64,000 nt of DNA, taken from positions 682,001 to 746,000 of the forward strand of contig NZ_VYSG01000001.1 of NCBI RefSeq assembly GCF_010667615.1. Reading direction: 5' to 3'. The notes below the pieces were generated by a model, which worked only from the letters and a program-made list of their open reading frames with translations, had not been told where the DNA came from and searched no databases. A program made the position numbers and the translations under genes. Below, in pieces: positions 15,279 to 23,767 of this stretch (position 1 is its first letter; each line of letters opens with the position of its first letter). Source of the stretch: Bifidobacterium choloepi (GTDB lineage: Bacteria; Actinomycetota; Actinomycetes; Actinomycetales; Bifidobacteriaceae).

Positions 15279-16292
15279 ATGACTGTTCTTGTCACCGGCG
15301 GCTGCGGCTACATTGGCGCCCACGTTGTCCACGCCCTGCACGAAGCCGGCGAAAACGTCGTCGTCGTCGACGATCTGAGCTACGGCAAGCCGACCCGCAT
15401 CGAAGGCGCCCGCCTGTACGGCATGGACATCTCCAACCCGGGCGCCGCCGAGCGCCTGGCCGAGATCATGAAGGCCGAGGGTGTCGACTCGGTCATCCAC
15501 TTCGCCGCCCGCAAGCAGGTCGGCGAGTCGGTCGAGAAGCCGCTGTGGTACTACCAGCAGAACATCAACGGCATGCTCAACGTGCTGACCGCCATGCGCG
15601 ACGCCGACGTCAAGAAGCTCGTCTTCTCCTCCTCGGCCGCCACGTACGGCGAGCCGCCGGTCGAGGTCGTGCCGGAGGACGTCGTCCCGATGCTGCCGAT
15701 CAACCCGTACGGCCAAACCAAGCTGTTCGGCGAGTGGATGGCGCGCGCCTGCGAGGAACCGTACGGCATCCGCTTCTGCGGCCTGCGCTACTTCAACGTC
15801 GCCGGCTGCGGCCCGGTCGAGCTGGAGGATCCGGCCATCCTCAACCTCATCCCGATGCTGATGAACCGCCTCAAGCAGGGCAAGGCGCCGGCCATCTTCG
15901 GCGACGACTACCCGACGCCCGACGGCACCTGCATCCGCGACTACATCCACGTCTCCGACCTCGCCGATGCCCATGTCGCCGCGCTCAAGTACCTCGACAA
16001 GGACGAGCGCAAGTACGACGTCTTCAACGTCGGCACCGGCAAGGGCACGTCGGTCCGCCAGATCGTCGACGAGCTCAAGAAGGTCACCGGCCTGCCGTTC
16101 CAGGAAGTCGTGCAGCCGCGTCGTCCCGGTGACCCGGCCCAGCTGATCGGTTGCCCGGACCGCATCAACAACGAGATGGGCTGGCACGCCCAGTACGACG
16201 TCGAGGACATCGTCGAGTCCGCCTGGAAGGCCTGGCAGGCCAACCCGGAGCACCACATCGACGTCGAGACCTGGAAGCAGGTCGACGCCTGA
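15279..16292 (+). CDS. galE: UDP-glucose 4-epimerase
   Basis: A 337-residue short-chain-dehydrogenase-type epimerase that interconverts UDP-glucose and UDP-galactose (and often the N-acetyl forms). It has VTGGCGYIGAHVV for NAD binding, the catalytic S-SAATYG and Y-x3-K (NPYGQTKLFGEW), and the sugar-binding DGTCIRDYIHVSDLADAH. AGGAAAGG lies 6 nt before the ATG at 15279; an in-frame extension to 15225 is ignored. It is a single gene, followed by a long inverted-repeat element. In bifidobacteria GalE supports the Leloir and lacto-N-biose pathways; no other gene of those pathways is here. Confidence 0.96.
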   Translation: MTVLVTGGCGYIGAHVVHALHEAGENVVVVDDLSYGKPTRIEGARLYGMDISNPGAAERLAEIMKAEGVDSVIHFAARKQVGESVEKPLWYYQQNINGMLNVLTAMRDADVKKLVFSSSAATYGEPPVEVVPEDVVPMLPINPYGQTKLFGEWMARACEEPYGIRFCGLRYFNVAGCGPVELEDPAILNLIPMLMNRLKQGKAPAIFGDDYPTPDGTCIRDYIHVSDLADAHVAALKYLDKDERKYDVFNVGTGKGTSVRQIVDELKKVTGLPFQEVVQPRRPGDPAQLIGCPDRINNEMGWHAQYDVEDIVESAWKAWQANPEHHIDVETWKQVDA

Positions 16293-16309
16293 GTTCCTCT
16301 TCCCGAGCG

Positions 16310-16510
16310 CCCTGGAAGGGAGCTGTCGAGCGTTAGCGAGACTGAGGGTCGACCGCCGACGTCGCCGCAGGCGACGAGCGCGCGCTGGTACTGAAAAGTC
16401 CCGTAGAACTCAAGTTCTACGGGACTTCTTGCGTTCCAGCGCGTCCGCGTCGCTTCGCGACGACGGCCGGTCGACCCTCAGGCCGCTCCGCGGCCAGCTC
16501 CCTTCCAGGG
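16310..16510. mobile_element. long inverted-repeat element, copy 1 (CCCTGGAAGGGAGCT ends)
   Basis: About 200 bp with near-complete dyad symmetry. The ends are CCCTGGAAGGGAGCT and its complement. Internal blocks CTGAGGGTCGACCG and GCGCGCTGG recur inverted on the other side. The centre is a hairpin (AGTCCCGTAGAACT...AGTTCTACGGGACT). It encodes nothing and fills the gap between the convergent galE and phosphatase genes. It resembles non-autonomous MITE/REP-type repeats with GGGAGCT-GTCGGC...GCCGAC-TGAGGG blocks known from gut bacteria. Confidence 0.85.
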
Positions 16511-16519
16511 AGCTCCTGT

Positions 16520-17047
16520 CTAGTCGTTCAGCTGCTGCTCGACGTAGTCGGCGATATAGGGAGCGACGTGCTCGATCTGGTCGATCGCGACCTCGAATTC
16601 CTTCATGCCGCCGTACCACGGGTCGACGAGGTCGATGTCGGATTCGTGCCCGGCGACTGGCGTGCCGAGCTCGGGGTCGAAGCTGCGGTACATGTGCACC
16701 TCGTCGCGCTTGCTGCCGGGCAGCTGGCGCATCAGCGACCACATGTGCGAGGCCGTCATCGGCAGGAACAGGTCGGTCTCGGCGATCTCCTCGCGCGTGA
16801 TCCGGTGCGCGAAATGCGACGCCGGCAGTTCGTAGCCGTGCTCGCGCAGCACCTTGACGGCGCGCCGGTCGATCGGGTTGCCATACTCCTCGTCGCTGAC
16901 ACCGCTCGACTTGACGACGACGCGGTCGCCGAGCCCGCGCCGCTCGAACTCAGCGCGCAGGATGATCTCGCCCATCGGCGACCGGCAGATATTGCCGGTG
17001 CACACGGTCATCACGGTATACGGATGGTTCTCGGGGGTATCGCTCAT
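16520..17047 (-). CDS. low-molecular-weight protein-tyrosine phosphatase
   Basis: A 175-residue enzyme with the P-loop at the N-terminus: C16-TGNIC-R22-S in VCTGNICRSP, and the general acid D142 in DPWYGG. It is slightly longer than typical bacterial LMW-PTPs (about 150-160). It dephosphorylates phosphotyrosine and in other bacteria counters tyrosine kinases of polysaccharide synthesis; no such kinase is here. The ATG at 17047 has GGAAG about nine nt upstream. It follows folA on the same strand with a palindrome between, so probably has its own promoter. Confidence 0.93.
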   Translation of the reverse strand: MSDTPENHPYTVMTVCTGNICRSPMGEIILRAEFERRGLGDRVVVKSSGVSDEEYGNPIDRRAVKVLREHGYELPASHFAHRITREEIAETDLFLPMTASHMWSLMRQLPGSKRDEVHMYRSFDPELGTPVAGHESDIDLVDPWYGGMKEFEVAIDQIEHVAPYIADYVEQQLND

Positions 17048-17110
17048 GGTCTCAGCTTCCGGGTCGACGTTGCTCTTCGCAACGACAGTCTAACGACTCC
17101 TCCGGAAATC

Positions 17111-17128
17111 GAATCGTCCGGACGATTC
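17111..17128. promoter_or_regulatory. perfect 18-bp palindrome GAATCGTCCGGACGATTC
   Basis: A perfect dyad of the recurring GAATCGT word, 64 bp upstream of the phosphatase start. It could be a protein-binding site. Confidence 0.45.
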
Positions 17129-17145
17129 TCCCGTTCCCGCTTCCC

Positions 17146-17184
17146 GATGTCATGAACCCGGGCCGAAAGCCCGGGTTCATGACA
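17146..17184. terminator. GATGTCATGAACCCGGG family palindrome, copy 3
   Basis: TGTCATGAACCCGGGC / GCCCGGGTTCATGACA is a perfect 16-bp stem with loop CGAAA. It lies downstream of folA and before the phosphatase gene on the minus strand, so it likely ends the folA transcript. Confidence 0.75.
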
Positions 17185-17212
17185 ACAAATGCGCGCCGAA
17201 TGCAGCAGACGC

Positions 17213-17896
17213 CTACTCTTCTTCGGACGAATCGTTCGACGAATGCTCGAGGACGAGGAAGCGGTAGCGCTTGATGTCGTCGGCGTCGGCCGGCTTCTTC
17301 CAGCCGGTCTTCTCGACGACGGTCCAGTCGCCGGATTCGAGCAGCTTCTCGACGTCCGGCGCGTAGGTGTCGGCCGGAACGGTGGAGTCGATCTGCGTCA
17401 GGAAAATCTTCGAGGCTTCCGGCATCATCTGCTGGAACAGCTGCGCGCCGCCGATGACCCAGATTTCGCTGCGGTCGAGGCCGTCGTCCGGAATGGCTTC
17501 CTGGCGCGCGATGTCGAGCGCGTCCTCGATGCTGTCGACGACGACGGCGCCCGGCGCCGTGAAGCCGTCGCGGCGGGACACGACGATGTTGTCCCTGCCC
17601 GGCAGCGGCCGGTACTTCGGATTGAGCGATTCCCACGTCTTGCGGCCCATAATGACCGGGTGGCCGACGGTCAGCTCCTTGAACCGCCGCAGATCCTCGC
17701 CCAGGTGCCACGGCATGGCACCCTGGTAGCCGATCACGCCATCGCGACCGGCACTGTCCTGGGCCTGCGCCCAGATCAGGTTGATGGAGAACGTCTTGGG
17801 GTAGTCGTCGCCCCAGTCGTCCTCGAGGAACTCGTCACGCCCGGGCACGCCGGGCTCGGGTTCGTGATAGCCACTGCGGCTACTGTCATGCTCCAT
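17213..17896 (-). CDS. folA: dihydrofolate reductase
   Basis: A 227-residue enzyme reducing dihydrofolate to tetrahydrofolate with NADPH. It has GVIGYQGAMPWHLGEDLRRF (the substrate-binding WHLxxDLxxF; Glu precedes Asp), PVIMGRKTWESL and EIWVIGGAQLF for NADPH. It is longer than most DHFRs (about 160-180) because of about 35 N-terminal acidic residues and a Ser/Glu tail. AAGGAG seven nt before the ATG at 17896 supports the long start. thyA is 84 bp upstream on the same strand, the usual thyA-folA pairing that recycles the dihydrofolate ThyA produces. Confidence 0.95.
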   Translation of the reverse strand: MEHDSSRSGYHEPEPGVPGRDEFLEDDWGDDYPKTFSINLIWAQAQDSAGRDGVIGYQGAMPWHLGEDLRRFKELTVGHPVIMGRKTWESLNPKYRPLPGRDNIVVSRRDGFTAPGAVVVDSIEDALDIARQEAIPDDGLDRSEIWVIGGAQLFQQMMPEASKIFLTQIDSTVPADTYAPDVEKLLESGDWTVVEKTGWKKPADADDIKRYRFLVLEHSSNDSSEEE

Positions 17897-17980
17897 TTCT
17901 TCACTCCTTGGCAGCGTTCTGCTAATTGCTATGACGGTTGTCAGTGTATTCGGTCGGCTTGACTCGCGCCTTCCGGAAAA

Positions 17981-18853
17981 TCAGACGGCGACGGGAGCCT
18001 TGATCGTCGGGTGATACTTGTAGTCGACAATGTGGAAATCGTCGTACTGGTAGTCGAACAGGCTCGGCTCCGGATCGATCTCGAGCCTCGGCAGCGGGTA
18101 CGGCTCGCGCGAGAGCTGTTCGAGGACCTGATCGACGTGGTTGTCGTAGACGTGGCAGTCGCCGCCGGTCCAGACGAACTCGCCGGGCTTCAGGCCGGCC
18201 TGCTGCGCCATCATCATCGTCAGCAGCGAATACGACGCGATGTTGAACGGCACGCCGAGGAACATGTCGCACGAGCGCTGGTACAGCTGGCAGCTAAGCT
18301 TGCCGTCGGCGACGTAGAACTGGAACAGCGCGTGGCACGGCGGCAGCGCCATGTCCTCGACTTCCGCCGGATTCCACGCCGTGACGATCATGCGGCGGCT
18401 GTCCGGATTGTGCTTGATGAGTTCCAGCACGTTGGAGATCTGGTCGATCGTGCGGTCGGGATCGTCGGCGGTCGGCGCCGGCCAGCTGCGCCACTGCACG
18501 CCGTAGACGGGGCCGAGGTCGCCGTTCTCGTCGGCCCATTCGTCCCAGATGTGGACGTTGTGGTCGAGCAGGTACTGGATGTTCGATTCGCCCTTGAGGA
18601 ACCAGAGCAGTTCGTAGGCGAGGCCCTTGAAGAACACGCGCTTCGTCGTCAGCAGCGGGAAGCCGTCGGCCAGGTCGAACCGCATCTGCTGGCCGAACAG
18701 CGAGATCGTGCCGGTGCCGGTGCGGTCGTTCTTCAGCGTGCCCTCCATCAGGATCTTGCGGACAAGGTCCTCGTACGGCATCGGGATGTCGGTCGCCGGT
18801 CGCGCCGGCACTTCGCGGCGAATCTTCTCGAGATCATCGTGAGTCAGAGGCAT
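17981..18853 (-). CDS. thyA: thymidylate synthase
   Basis: A 290-residue enzyme converting dUMP and methylene-THF to dTMP and DHF. C173 in [14 protein letters not shown] is the nucleophile. [10 protein letters not shown] supplies phosphate-binding arginines, and [16 protein letters not shown] is the family signature. The ATG at 18853 is 7 nt downstream of a TATACT -10 box with no binding site, indicating a leaderless message. It probably forms an operon with folA downstream. Confidence 0.97.
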   Translation of the reverse strand: MPLTHDDLEKIRREVPARPATDIPMPYEDLVRKILMEGTLKNDRTGTGTISLFGQQMRFDLADGFPLLTTKRVFFKGLAYELLWFLKGESNIQYLLDHNVHIWDEWADENGDLGPVYGVQWRSWPAPTADDPDRTIDQISNVLELIKHNPDSRRMIVTAWNPAEVEDMALPPCHALFQFYVADGKLSCQLYQRSCDMFLGVPFNIASYSLLTMMMAQQAGLKPGEFVWTGGDCHVYDNHVDQVLEQLSREPYPLPRLEIDPEPSLFDYQYDDFHIVDYKYHPTIKAPVAV

Positions 18854-18860
18854 GGTTGTC

Positions 18861-18866
18861 AGTATA
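18861..18866 (-). promoter_or_regulatory. -10 box of leaderless thyA transcript
   Basis: TATACT, seven bases, then the thyA ATG. No clear -35 hexamer was found. Confidence 0.6.
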
Positions 18867-18950
18867 TCCCACGCCCCCGTGATTGCCTACGGGCTTGCCG
18901 AGGTTTGTCTGTGCTCACCCACCACAAGCCCGCACTTCCGGGCACAAAAA

Positions 18951-18997
18951 TACGGGCTTGGAGAGGGTGGCGTTTGGTCACCCTCCGCAAGCCCGTA
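18951..18997. terminator. hairpin between OsmC gene and thyA promoter
   Basis: TACGGGCTTG and CAAGCCCGTA enclose a second stem AGGGTG...CACCCT. It is placed to terminate the OsmC transcript (stop at 19011) before the thyA promoter. A further GGGCTTG copy lies at about 18889. Confidence 0.7.
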
Positions 18998-19010
18998 CAA
19001 GGAGTCCCGC

Positions 19011-19439
19011 CTAGTGGCGGATCTCGACGTCCATGCGGACCGGAGTCGGCTGCTCGTAGGTGTGGGCGACGGTGCAGCCCTTCTTCACGTGGGCCTGGAT
19101 GCGCTTCGACAGCTTCTCGGCGGCCTCGTCGTCGATCTTGGCGCCGTTGGCCGGATCGGTCGCGTCGACGACGATGTGCTCGTCGAACGAGACGTACGAA
19201 TCGGTCTCCGGGTCGTACTTGCCGTCGACGACGATCTTCGCGCCCTCGCCGTCGCCGAGCGCGCTCTCGACGGCGAACTGGCTGGACAGCGCGCCGCAAC
19301 CGGCCAAGGCCACGCGCATCAGGTCGCCCGGCGTGAACTGGCCGCGGTCGTGACCGAACTTGATGTGCGCGCCGTCCTCGCTGAACGCGTCCCAGGAGCC
19401 GTCCTTGTTCCGCTCCACCCAAATGCGCTTGTTGCCCAT
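19011..19439 (-). CDS. OsmC/Ohr-family peroxiredoxin-like protein
   Basis: A 142-residue protein of the OsmC family, which uses two cysteines to reduce organic hydroperoxides. The two cysteines are present in ALAGCGALSS and HVKKGCTVAHTY, the expected positions. The N-terminus begins with the family's WVERNKDGSW strand. AAGGAG six nt before the ATG at 19439 fixes the start. It lies downstream of the universal stress protein gene on the same strand, separated by a strong hairpin, so it is probably transcribed separately. A stress role is inferred from the family. Confidence 0.9.
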   Translation of the reverse strand: MGNKRIWVERNKDGSWDAFSEDGAHIKFGHDRGQFTPGDLMRVALAGCGALSSQFAVESALGDGEGAKIVVDGKYDPETDSYVSFDEHIVVDATDPANGAKIDDEAAEKLSKRIQAHVKKGCTVAHTYEQPTPVRMDVEIRH

Positions 19440-19505
19440 GACACTCTCCTTCACGTCAATGGCGGCTGAACTACACCCCCATCGTAACGTCACTGCCGAA
19501 CGAAT

Positions 19506-19535
19506 GCCCCGCTCCCCCTTCGGAGGGAGCGGGGC
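19506..19535 (-). terminator. terminator hairpin after the Usp gene
   Basis: GCCCCGCTCCC paired with GGGAGCGGGGC around a short CTTCGGA loop, about 30 bp after the Usp stop on the minus strand. Confidence 0.75.
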
Positions 19536-19562
19536 ACTGCATTACTTGTCGACATTACTCGA

Positions 19563-20681
19563 TTACTTGTCGTCGCCGTCCTTGGCATCGTCGCCCTTGG
19601 CGGCGTCGCCCTTGGCGGCGTCCTGGGCGTCGTCGTAGGACTGGTGCTCCGGGTCGATCTTCATCTCGACTTCGTGGACGACGTCCTCCGGGGCGGCCTC
19701 GACCGGCACCTCGTGGATGACTTCCTCGAGCGAGACGACCTTGAGCTGGCCCTCGTCCTCGGCGGCCGTCGTCTTGGCGGCTTCCTCTGCGCGGGCGGCC
19801 TCGGCCTCGACGTACTTCTTCGGCACCACGTAGACCGGCGCGACCGAGTGCTGCAGCAGGCCCTGGCTCGTCGAGTTGAGCAGCAGGCCGGCGAAGCCGC
19901 CGCGGCCGCACGAGCCGACGACGACGATGTCGTGGTCGCGGCTGGCGCGCGAGAGCACCTCGACCGGCGAGCCCGGCACCAGGGACTTGCGGATCTTCAG
20001 GTCCGGGAACTGCTCGGCGATCGGCGCGATGCGCTCGTCCTGGCTGTCCATGTACTTCTTGAGGCCGGACTGGTCGCCGGTCGTCGCGTTGGCCGGAACG
20101 GCGGAGATGACATCGAGCTCGGCGCCCCAGTTGTCGGCGAACTGCGCGGCGATCTCGAGCGCCTTGAGGCCCCACTTCGTGTCGTCGGAACCGACGGCGA
20201 CCTTCGTGATGACGTTGTTGAGGTGCAGCAGGTTGCCTTCGTCGTCGGTGTACGGCACGACGACAATCGGGCAGTACGCGTAGGCCGGCAGGCTCGAGCT
20301 CGTCGTGCCGAGCAGGCGCTCGGCCAGGCCGCCCTTGCCGCGGTTGCCGATGACGATCAGGTTGTAGTTGCGCGACAGCTCGACGAAGACCGACGACGGG
20401 TCGCCGGTGACGATCAGCGTCTGCGCGTTGACGCCCTGCTCGTCGGCGATGGCCTTCGCCTTTGACAGGATTTCCTGGGCGTCGGAGTGGGCGGCGTTGT
20501 CGTCGCCCATCGCCGTGTAGGTGGCGTCGAACGAGACGGCGGCGTAGCTCGGCAGCGAGTACGCACAGACAATCTGGAGCGACATGCCCATGTGCTTGGC
20601 ATAGTTCGCGGCCCACCATGTGGCCTTGTAACTTGCGTGCGATCCGTCAACCCCCACGAGAATCGTCTTGTCATTGACCAT
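19563..20681 (-). CDS. universal stress protein, tandem Usp domains
   Basis: A 372-residue cytoplasmic protein with two UspA domains. Domain 1 (about 1-145) has LVGVDGSHAS and the nucleotide-binding VIGNRGKGGLAERLLGTTS. Domain 2 (about 160-290) has VAVGSDDTKWG and VVVGSCGRGGFAGLLLNSTS. Both keep the G-x2-G-x9-G-S/T ATP-binding pattern. An acidic Ala/Glu/Asp-rich tail of about 80 residues ends in AAKGDAAKGDDAKDGDDK, which is not part of the fold. GGAGG precedes the ATG. Tandem Usp proteins are common in actinobacteria and linked to energy or redox stress; the exact role is unknown. Confidence 0.93.
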   Translation of the reverse strand: MVNDKTILVGVDGSHASYKATWWAANYAKHMGMSLQIVCAYSLPSYAAVSFDATYTAMGDDNAAHSDAQEILSKAKAIADEQGVNAQTLIVTGDPSSVFVELSRNYNLIVIGNRGKGGLAERLLGTTSSSLPAYAYCPIVVVPYTDDEGNLLHLNNVITKVAVGSDDTKWGLKALEIAAQFADNWGAELDVISAVPANATTGDQSGLKKYMDSQDERIAPIAEQFPDLKIRKSLVPGSPVEVLSRASRDHDIVVVGSCGRGGFAGLLLNSTSQGLLQHSVAPVYVVPKKYVEAEAARAEEAAKTTAAEDEGQLKVVSLEEVIHEVPVEAAPEDVVHEVEMKIDPEHQSYDDAQDAAKGDAAKGDDAKDGDDK

Positions 20682-21034
20682 GAGAACCTCCTACTCACAA
20701 ATCACTCACGCTTCATTGACGTTGGTACTAGCCACCTTACCTTGCTTTCGGGCCGTCCGTGAGCCGAATCTCCGAAATTCTCCGGCGAAACGGGCATTTC
20801 CCCCGACGATTGGCCAACGCTGGTCAAATCGTTGTATAATATACGGTTTTCATGGCTTCAATTACCGCCCGTCCAGCGTCCCGCGCCGACCCCCGCGCCA
20901 CCGGTCGGCGCCGGTGGCAACCGCCGCAACGTCGCGACGGCCGGCGCGCCGGCAATAACGACGATCGGCACGATTCCTCGCTGGGAGGAATCGTGCCGAT
21001 CGTATTCGAAGAAAGACTGGCGAAACGGAATGGC
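20682..21034. other. intergenic region upstream of usp and downstream of the NlpC/P60 gene
   Basis: About 350 bp. It contains a TATAAT-like AT-rich stretch near 20834, which could serve either strand, and GC-rich dyad sequence around 20900. The NlpC/P60 terminator lies at 20960-21000. No gene is apparent. Confidence 0.5.
20960..21000 (-). terminator. terminator hairpin after the NlpC/P60 gene
   Basis: CGATCGGCACGATTCCTC and GAGGAATCGTGCCGATCG form a perfect 18-bp stem with a 5-base loop, 35 bp downstream of the NlpC/P60 stop on the minus strand. Confidence 0.8.
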
Positions 21035-21862
21035 TCAGACGAGACGGCGGATGCTGTAGCCGCCGGCGAAGCTGGAGACGCTGCCGACCGCGTTGATCTG
21101 CGTGCCCTGCGACGGGTTCAGCGCGTTGACGACGAGGCCGTTGCCGATGTAGATGCCGGCGTGGCTGCTGTTCGCGATGATGTCGCCGGGCTGCGCCTCG
21201 GCGAGCGAGCTGACGGCGGTGCCGAGCGTCGACTGCGCGGCGGCCGAGTGAGGCAGCGAGATGCCGAACTGCGCGTAGACCCACATGACGAGGCCGGAGC
21301 AGTCCCAGCCGGACGGCGAGGCGCCGCCGGAGACGTACGGGGCGCCGACGTACTGCTGGGCGAGGGCGGCGATCGACGCGCCGGTCGCCGAGCCGGTCGA
21401 CGTCGTCGTGGTCGTCGTCGTGCTCGTGGAAGTGGAGGTGGACGTCGAGTTGGACGTCGAGGTCGACGTGTCGGACACGTCGGTGCGGCTCTGGGAACGG
21501 CTCGCGGCGGCGGCCTGTTCCTCGGCCTCGGCCTGCGCGGCAGCCTCGGCCGCGGCCTTGGCGGCGGCTTCAGCTTCCTTTTCGGCCGTGGACTGGGTGT
21601 GCGGCACGTCGAGCGATTCGACGCCGCCCCAGTTGCTGTCCTCGTCGACGTCGGTCGACGTCGACTCGGCGAGCCAGTTGGCCTTGACGTCAGTGGTCTT
21701 CGGGAAGGATCGTTCGGCGACGACGGCGGTCGTGCTGCCGGAACTGTCCGACGCCGAGTCGTCGGCCATCGCCGTGGCGGCGCCGCAGCACAGCAGCGTG
21801 GCGGCAGCGGCGGTGGCGGCGATCGCCGTCAGGGTGCGTTTCGTAGTCTTCTTGGTCTTCAT
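21035..21862 (-). CDS. secreted NlpC/P60 peptidoglycan endopeptidase
   Basis: A 275-residue exported protein. A signal peptide (KTKKTTKR, a hydrophobic Ala/Leu core, TAMADD cleavage region) is followed by an acidic stretch, an Ala/Glu coiled segment (about 90-120) and a Ser/Thr linker. The C-terminal NlpC/P60 domain (about 165-275) has catalytic Cys in SGWDCSGLVMW and His in SSHAGIYIGNG, with a third polar residue expected in NALNPSQG. The family cuts D-Glu-diamino-acid bonds in cell-wall stem peptides. The start lies 8 nt after a TACGGT -10-like box. It neighbours a CHAP protein, suggesting a cell-separation role. Confidence 0.9.
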   Translation of the reverse strand: MKTKKTTKRTLTAIAATAAAATLLCCGAATAMADDSASDSSGSTTAVVAERSFPKTTDVKANWLAESTSTDVDEDSNWGGVESLDVPHTQSTAEKEAEAAAKAAAEAAAQAEAEEQAAAASRSQSRTDVSDTSTSTSNSTSTSTSTSTTTTTTTSTGSATGASIAALAQQYVGAPYVSGGASPSGWDCSGLVMWVYAQFGISLPHSAAAQSTLGTAVSSLAEAQPGDIIANSSHAGIYIGNGLVVNALNPSQGTQINAVGSVSSFAGGYSIRRLV

Positions 21863-21870
21863 CGTGTTTC

Positions 21871-21876
21871 ACCGTA
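21871..21876 (-). promoter_or_regulatory. -10-like box of the NlpC/P60 gene
   Basis: TACGGT, eight bases, then ATG. It fits the TANNNT leaderless pattern seen at other genes here, but is weak and GGTGA could instead act as a binding site. Confidence 0.35.
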
Positions 21877-22127
21877 GCACAGTTTTCTCGGCGTATTTGT
21901 GAAAAGTCCTTCACGAAACGGGCGTCGTCGTTGCCGTCGCTGACAACACGCCGCCGGCTCCCTCTGCCGGGAAATACTGGTAAGTTTGCTTCTTTCCTGT
22001 CTGTTGGCGTCTTCTTCGAGGTCAAACAGCCTTCATTGTAGGACGATTCCTCCCCAACGGACCGCGAAGCCCTTTCTTCACGGTTTCCCCACGCTTCTTC
22101 TCTCTTCTTTCCCGTTTCCTCCCTCCC

Positions 22128-22168
22128 GATGTCATGAACCCGAGCCATTGGCTCGGGTTCATGACATC
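22128..22168. terminator. GATGTCATGAACCCGAGCC family palindrome, copy 4
   Basis: GATGTCATGAACCCGAGCC and GGCTCGGGTTCATGACATC form a perfect 19-bp stem with loop ATT, about 27 bp after the CHAP gene stop. Confidence 0.78.
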
Positions 22169-22194
22169 GAGAAGAGAGAAGAGAGAAGCCGGAC

Positions 22195-23292
22195 TCAGTA
22201 GTGGATGTAGCTGAATTGCGCGGCTTCGGCGGCGGTGAACGTGCGGTTCGTGATGACGCCGAGGCCCGCGACGTTCGATTCGGAGATCGTGATCGATCCG
22301 TCGTCGGCGACGCTCTCGACGACGGCGACGTGGCCGTAGGTCGTCGAGGCGCCGGCCTGGCCCGGGGCGAAGACGACGACGTCGCCTTGGTGGCGTGGCG
22401 TGTTGTCGACCCAGTAGCCGCGCGACGTCGCGGAGGCGGTCCAGTTCTGCGCATTGCCGAAGTAGGAACCCATCGGCAGGCCGAGCTGGTGGCGGCGCGT
22501 GTAGGCCCACCACGTGCACTGGCCATACGGATAGGAATTGCCGATGTCGCCGGAATCGTGGTTCGGGTTGAACGTGTCCGGGACGGCGTCGCCGTCGGCT
22601 TCCATGTACTGGGCGACGAGCGGGTTGTCGGCGATCGACGCGGACAGCGCGTCGGTGTCGGTGACGGCGTTCGAGTCGCCGAGGTTCCAGTCGCCGTCGT
22701 TGTCGGTCGCCTGGACGTTGTCGCTGGTCAGCGACGTGCGGGTCGTCGAGCGGTTGGCGGCGGACGTGCCGTCGTCGGCACGCGTAATCGTCGACGTCGT
22801 CGTCGTTTCGCCGTCGGCGACCGTCAGCGTCGTCAGGTTGTCGGAGTTCGCGAACGCGAGGCTCGTGGCGGCGGTGCCGACGAGCGCGGCGAGCGACGCC
22901 GACGTGAGCAGCGTGTTGCGGCGCTGGGCGGCGCGGGCCGCCTGGCGGATGGCGCGGCGCGTCTGCGGCGCGACCTCGTTGATCTTCTCGAGGACCGATT
23001 CGTCGAGCGTCGCGATGCCGTTGACGGCGGAGACGGCGACGGTCGGACGGGCGGCGTGGGCGCCGTGGCCGCCGCGCGAGCCGTGGCGTGCCGGACGATC
23101 CTCCACCGGGGCGTCGGCGCGCGATCCCGCGTGGGATGCCGGCGCCACGGCCATCATCGATGCGTGATGCGCCACCGGCGCGTCATTGACGGCGAACAGG
23201 GACTTCGTCAGGCCGGAAGCGCCACCACTACGGGCGCCCTTCGGGGACGCCGAAGCGCCGCCCTTGGGGGATTTGTGGGCCGCATGCCTCAT
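22195..23292 (-). CDS. CHAP-domain cell-wall amidase/peptidase, membrane-anchored or secreted
   Basis: A 365-residue protein. About 125 basic N-terminal residues precede a hydrophobic segment (NTLLTSASLAALVGTAATSL, about 125-150), then a Thr/Asp-rich linker and a C-terminal CHAP domain (about 250-365). The CHAP domain has catalytic Cys in PYGQCTWWAYTRR, His in YGHVAVVESV and a following ITISESN strand. CHAP enzymes hydrolyse peptidoglycan amide bonds. The long cytosolic N-terminus suggests a signal anchor rather than a simple signal peptide, or a start further in. GAGGAG lies 10 nt before the ATG. Confidence 0.88.
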   Translation of the reverse strand: MRHAAHKSPKGGASASPKGARSGGASGLTKSLFAVNDAPVAHHASMMAVAPASHAGSRADAPVEDRPARHGSRGGHGAHAARPTVAVSAVNGIATLDESVLEKINEVAPQTRRAIRQAARAAQRRNTLLTSASLAALVGTAATSLAFANSDNLTTLTVADGETTTTSTITRADDGTSAANRSTTRTSLTSDNVQATDNDGDWNLGDSNAVTDTDALSASIADNPLVAQYMEADGDAVPDTFNPNHDSGDIGNSYPYGQCTWWAYTRRHQLGLPMGSYFGNAQNWTASATSRGYWVDNTPRHQGDVVVFAPGQAGASTTYGHVAVVESVADDGSITISESNVAGLGVITNRTFTAAEAAQFSYIHY

Positions 23293-23767
23293 ACGTCAAT
23301 CACTCCTCGTATACAGCTTGTTTCTTGATGCCGTCGCCGGCGGTCTTCGGTGGCCTCGGTCGGGCGTCTCTCTTCGTGCCCCGACCGGCCGCCCGTCGGC
23401 GTGCATTTCAGTCACACCTTGGCAGATTACAACACCGCCGAGTCAAAGCAACGGGACCACAGTAGCCTTCACAACTGGAAGAACCGCCGTGCATCGGCGA
23501 AATACCGGGCAACCTTCGTCGTTTTCCCAGCCTCGCCGCCGTCGCGTGGCGAATCGTTTTCTTCACAGTTTCGTGACGATTCGCACGCCAACGCCCTCGC
23601 GTGTCATCATCATCAAGCCCCGGAATCCGCCAACCGTTCCCTTCCCCGGGAATCGTGCACAGCTCCTCCATAACCGGAGTCCGCGCTTTCTGCGCATGTC
23701 GGGGGTGCCTGTACCGGCAAATGACACCTTTATATATGGTCCCGAAACGATGCGGTACGCTGTGTGC
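23293..23767. other. intergenic region between CHAP gene and serC
   Basis: About 475 bp between divergent genes. It carries several GAATCGT/ACGATTC words near 23550-23585 and a TATATAT stretch at about 23731. The serC -10 box lies at its end. No ORF with a credible start was found. Confidence 0.5.
23756..23761 (+). promoter_or_regulatory. -10-like box of leaderless serC transcript
   Basis: TACGCT, six bases, then the serC ATG at 23768, with no binding site present. Confidence 0.4.

Larger units (their letters stand above)
21863..22194. other. intergenic region between NlpC/P60 and CHAP genes
   Basis: About 330 bp. It contains the candidate leaderless -10 box of the NlpC/P60 gene at 21871-21876, a GATGTCATGAACCCGAGCC palindrome at 22128-22168 and a purine-rich GAGAAGA repeat at about 22168-22190. 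No gene is apparent. Confidence 0.6.

Noticed and set aside
20682..21034. A riboswitch or small RNA upstream of the universal stress protein gene
   Set aside because: The region has AT-rich and dyad stretches but no fold or conserved core that I can match to a known class.
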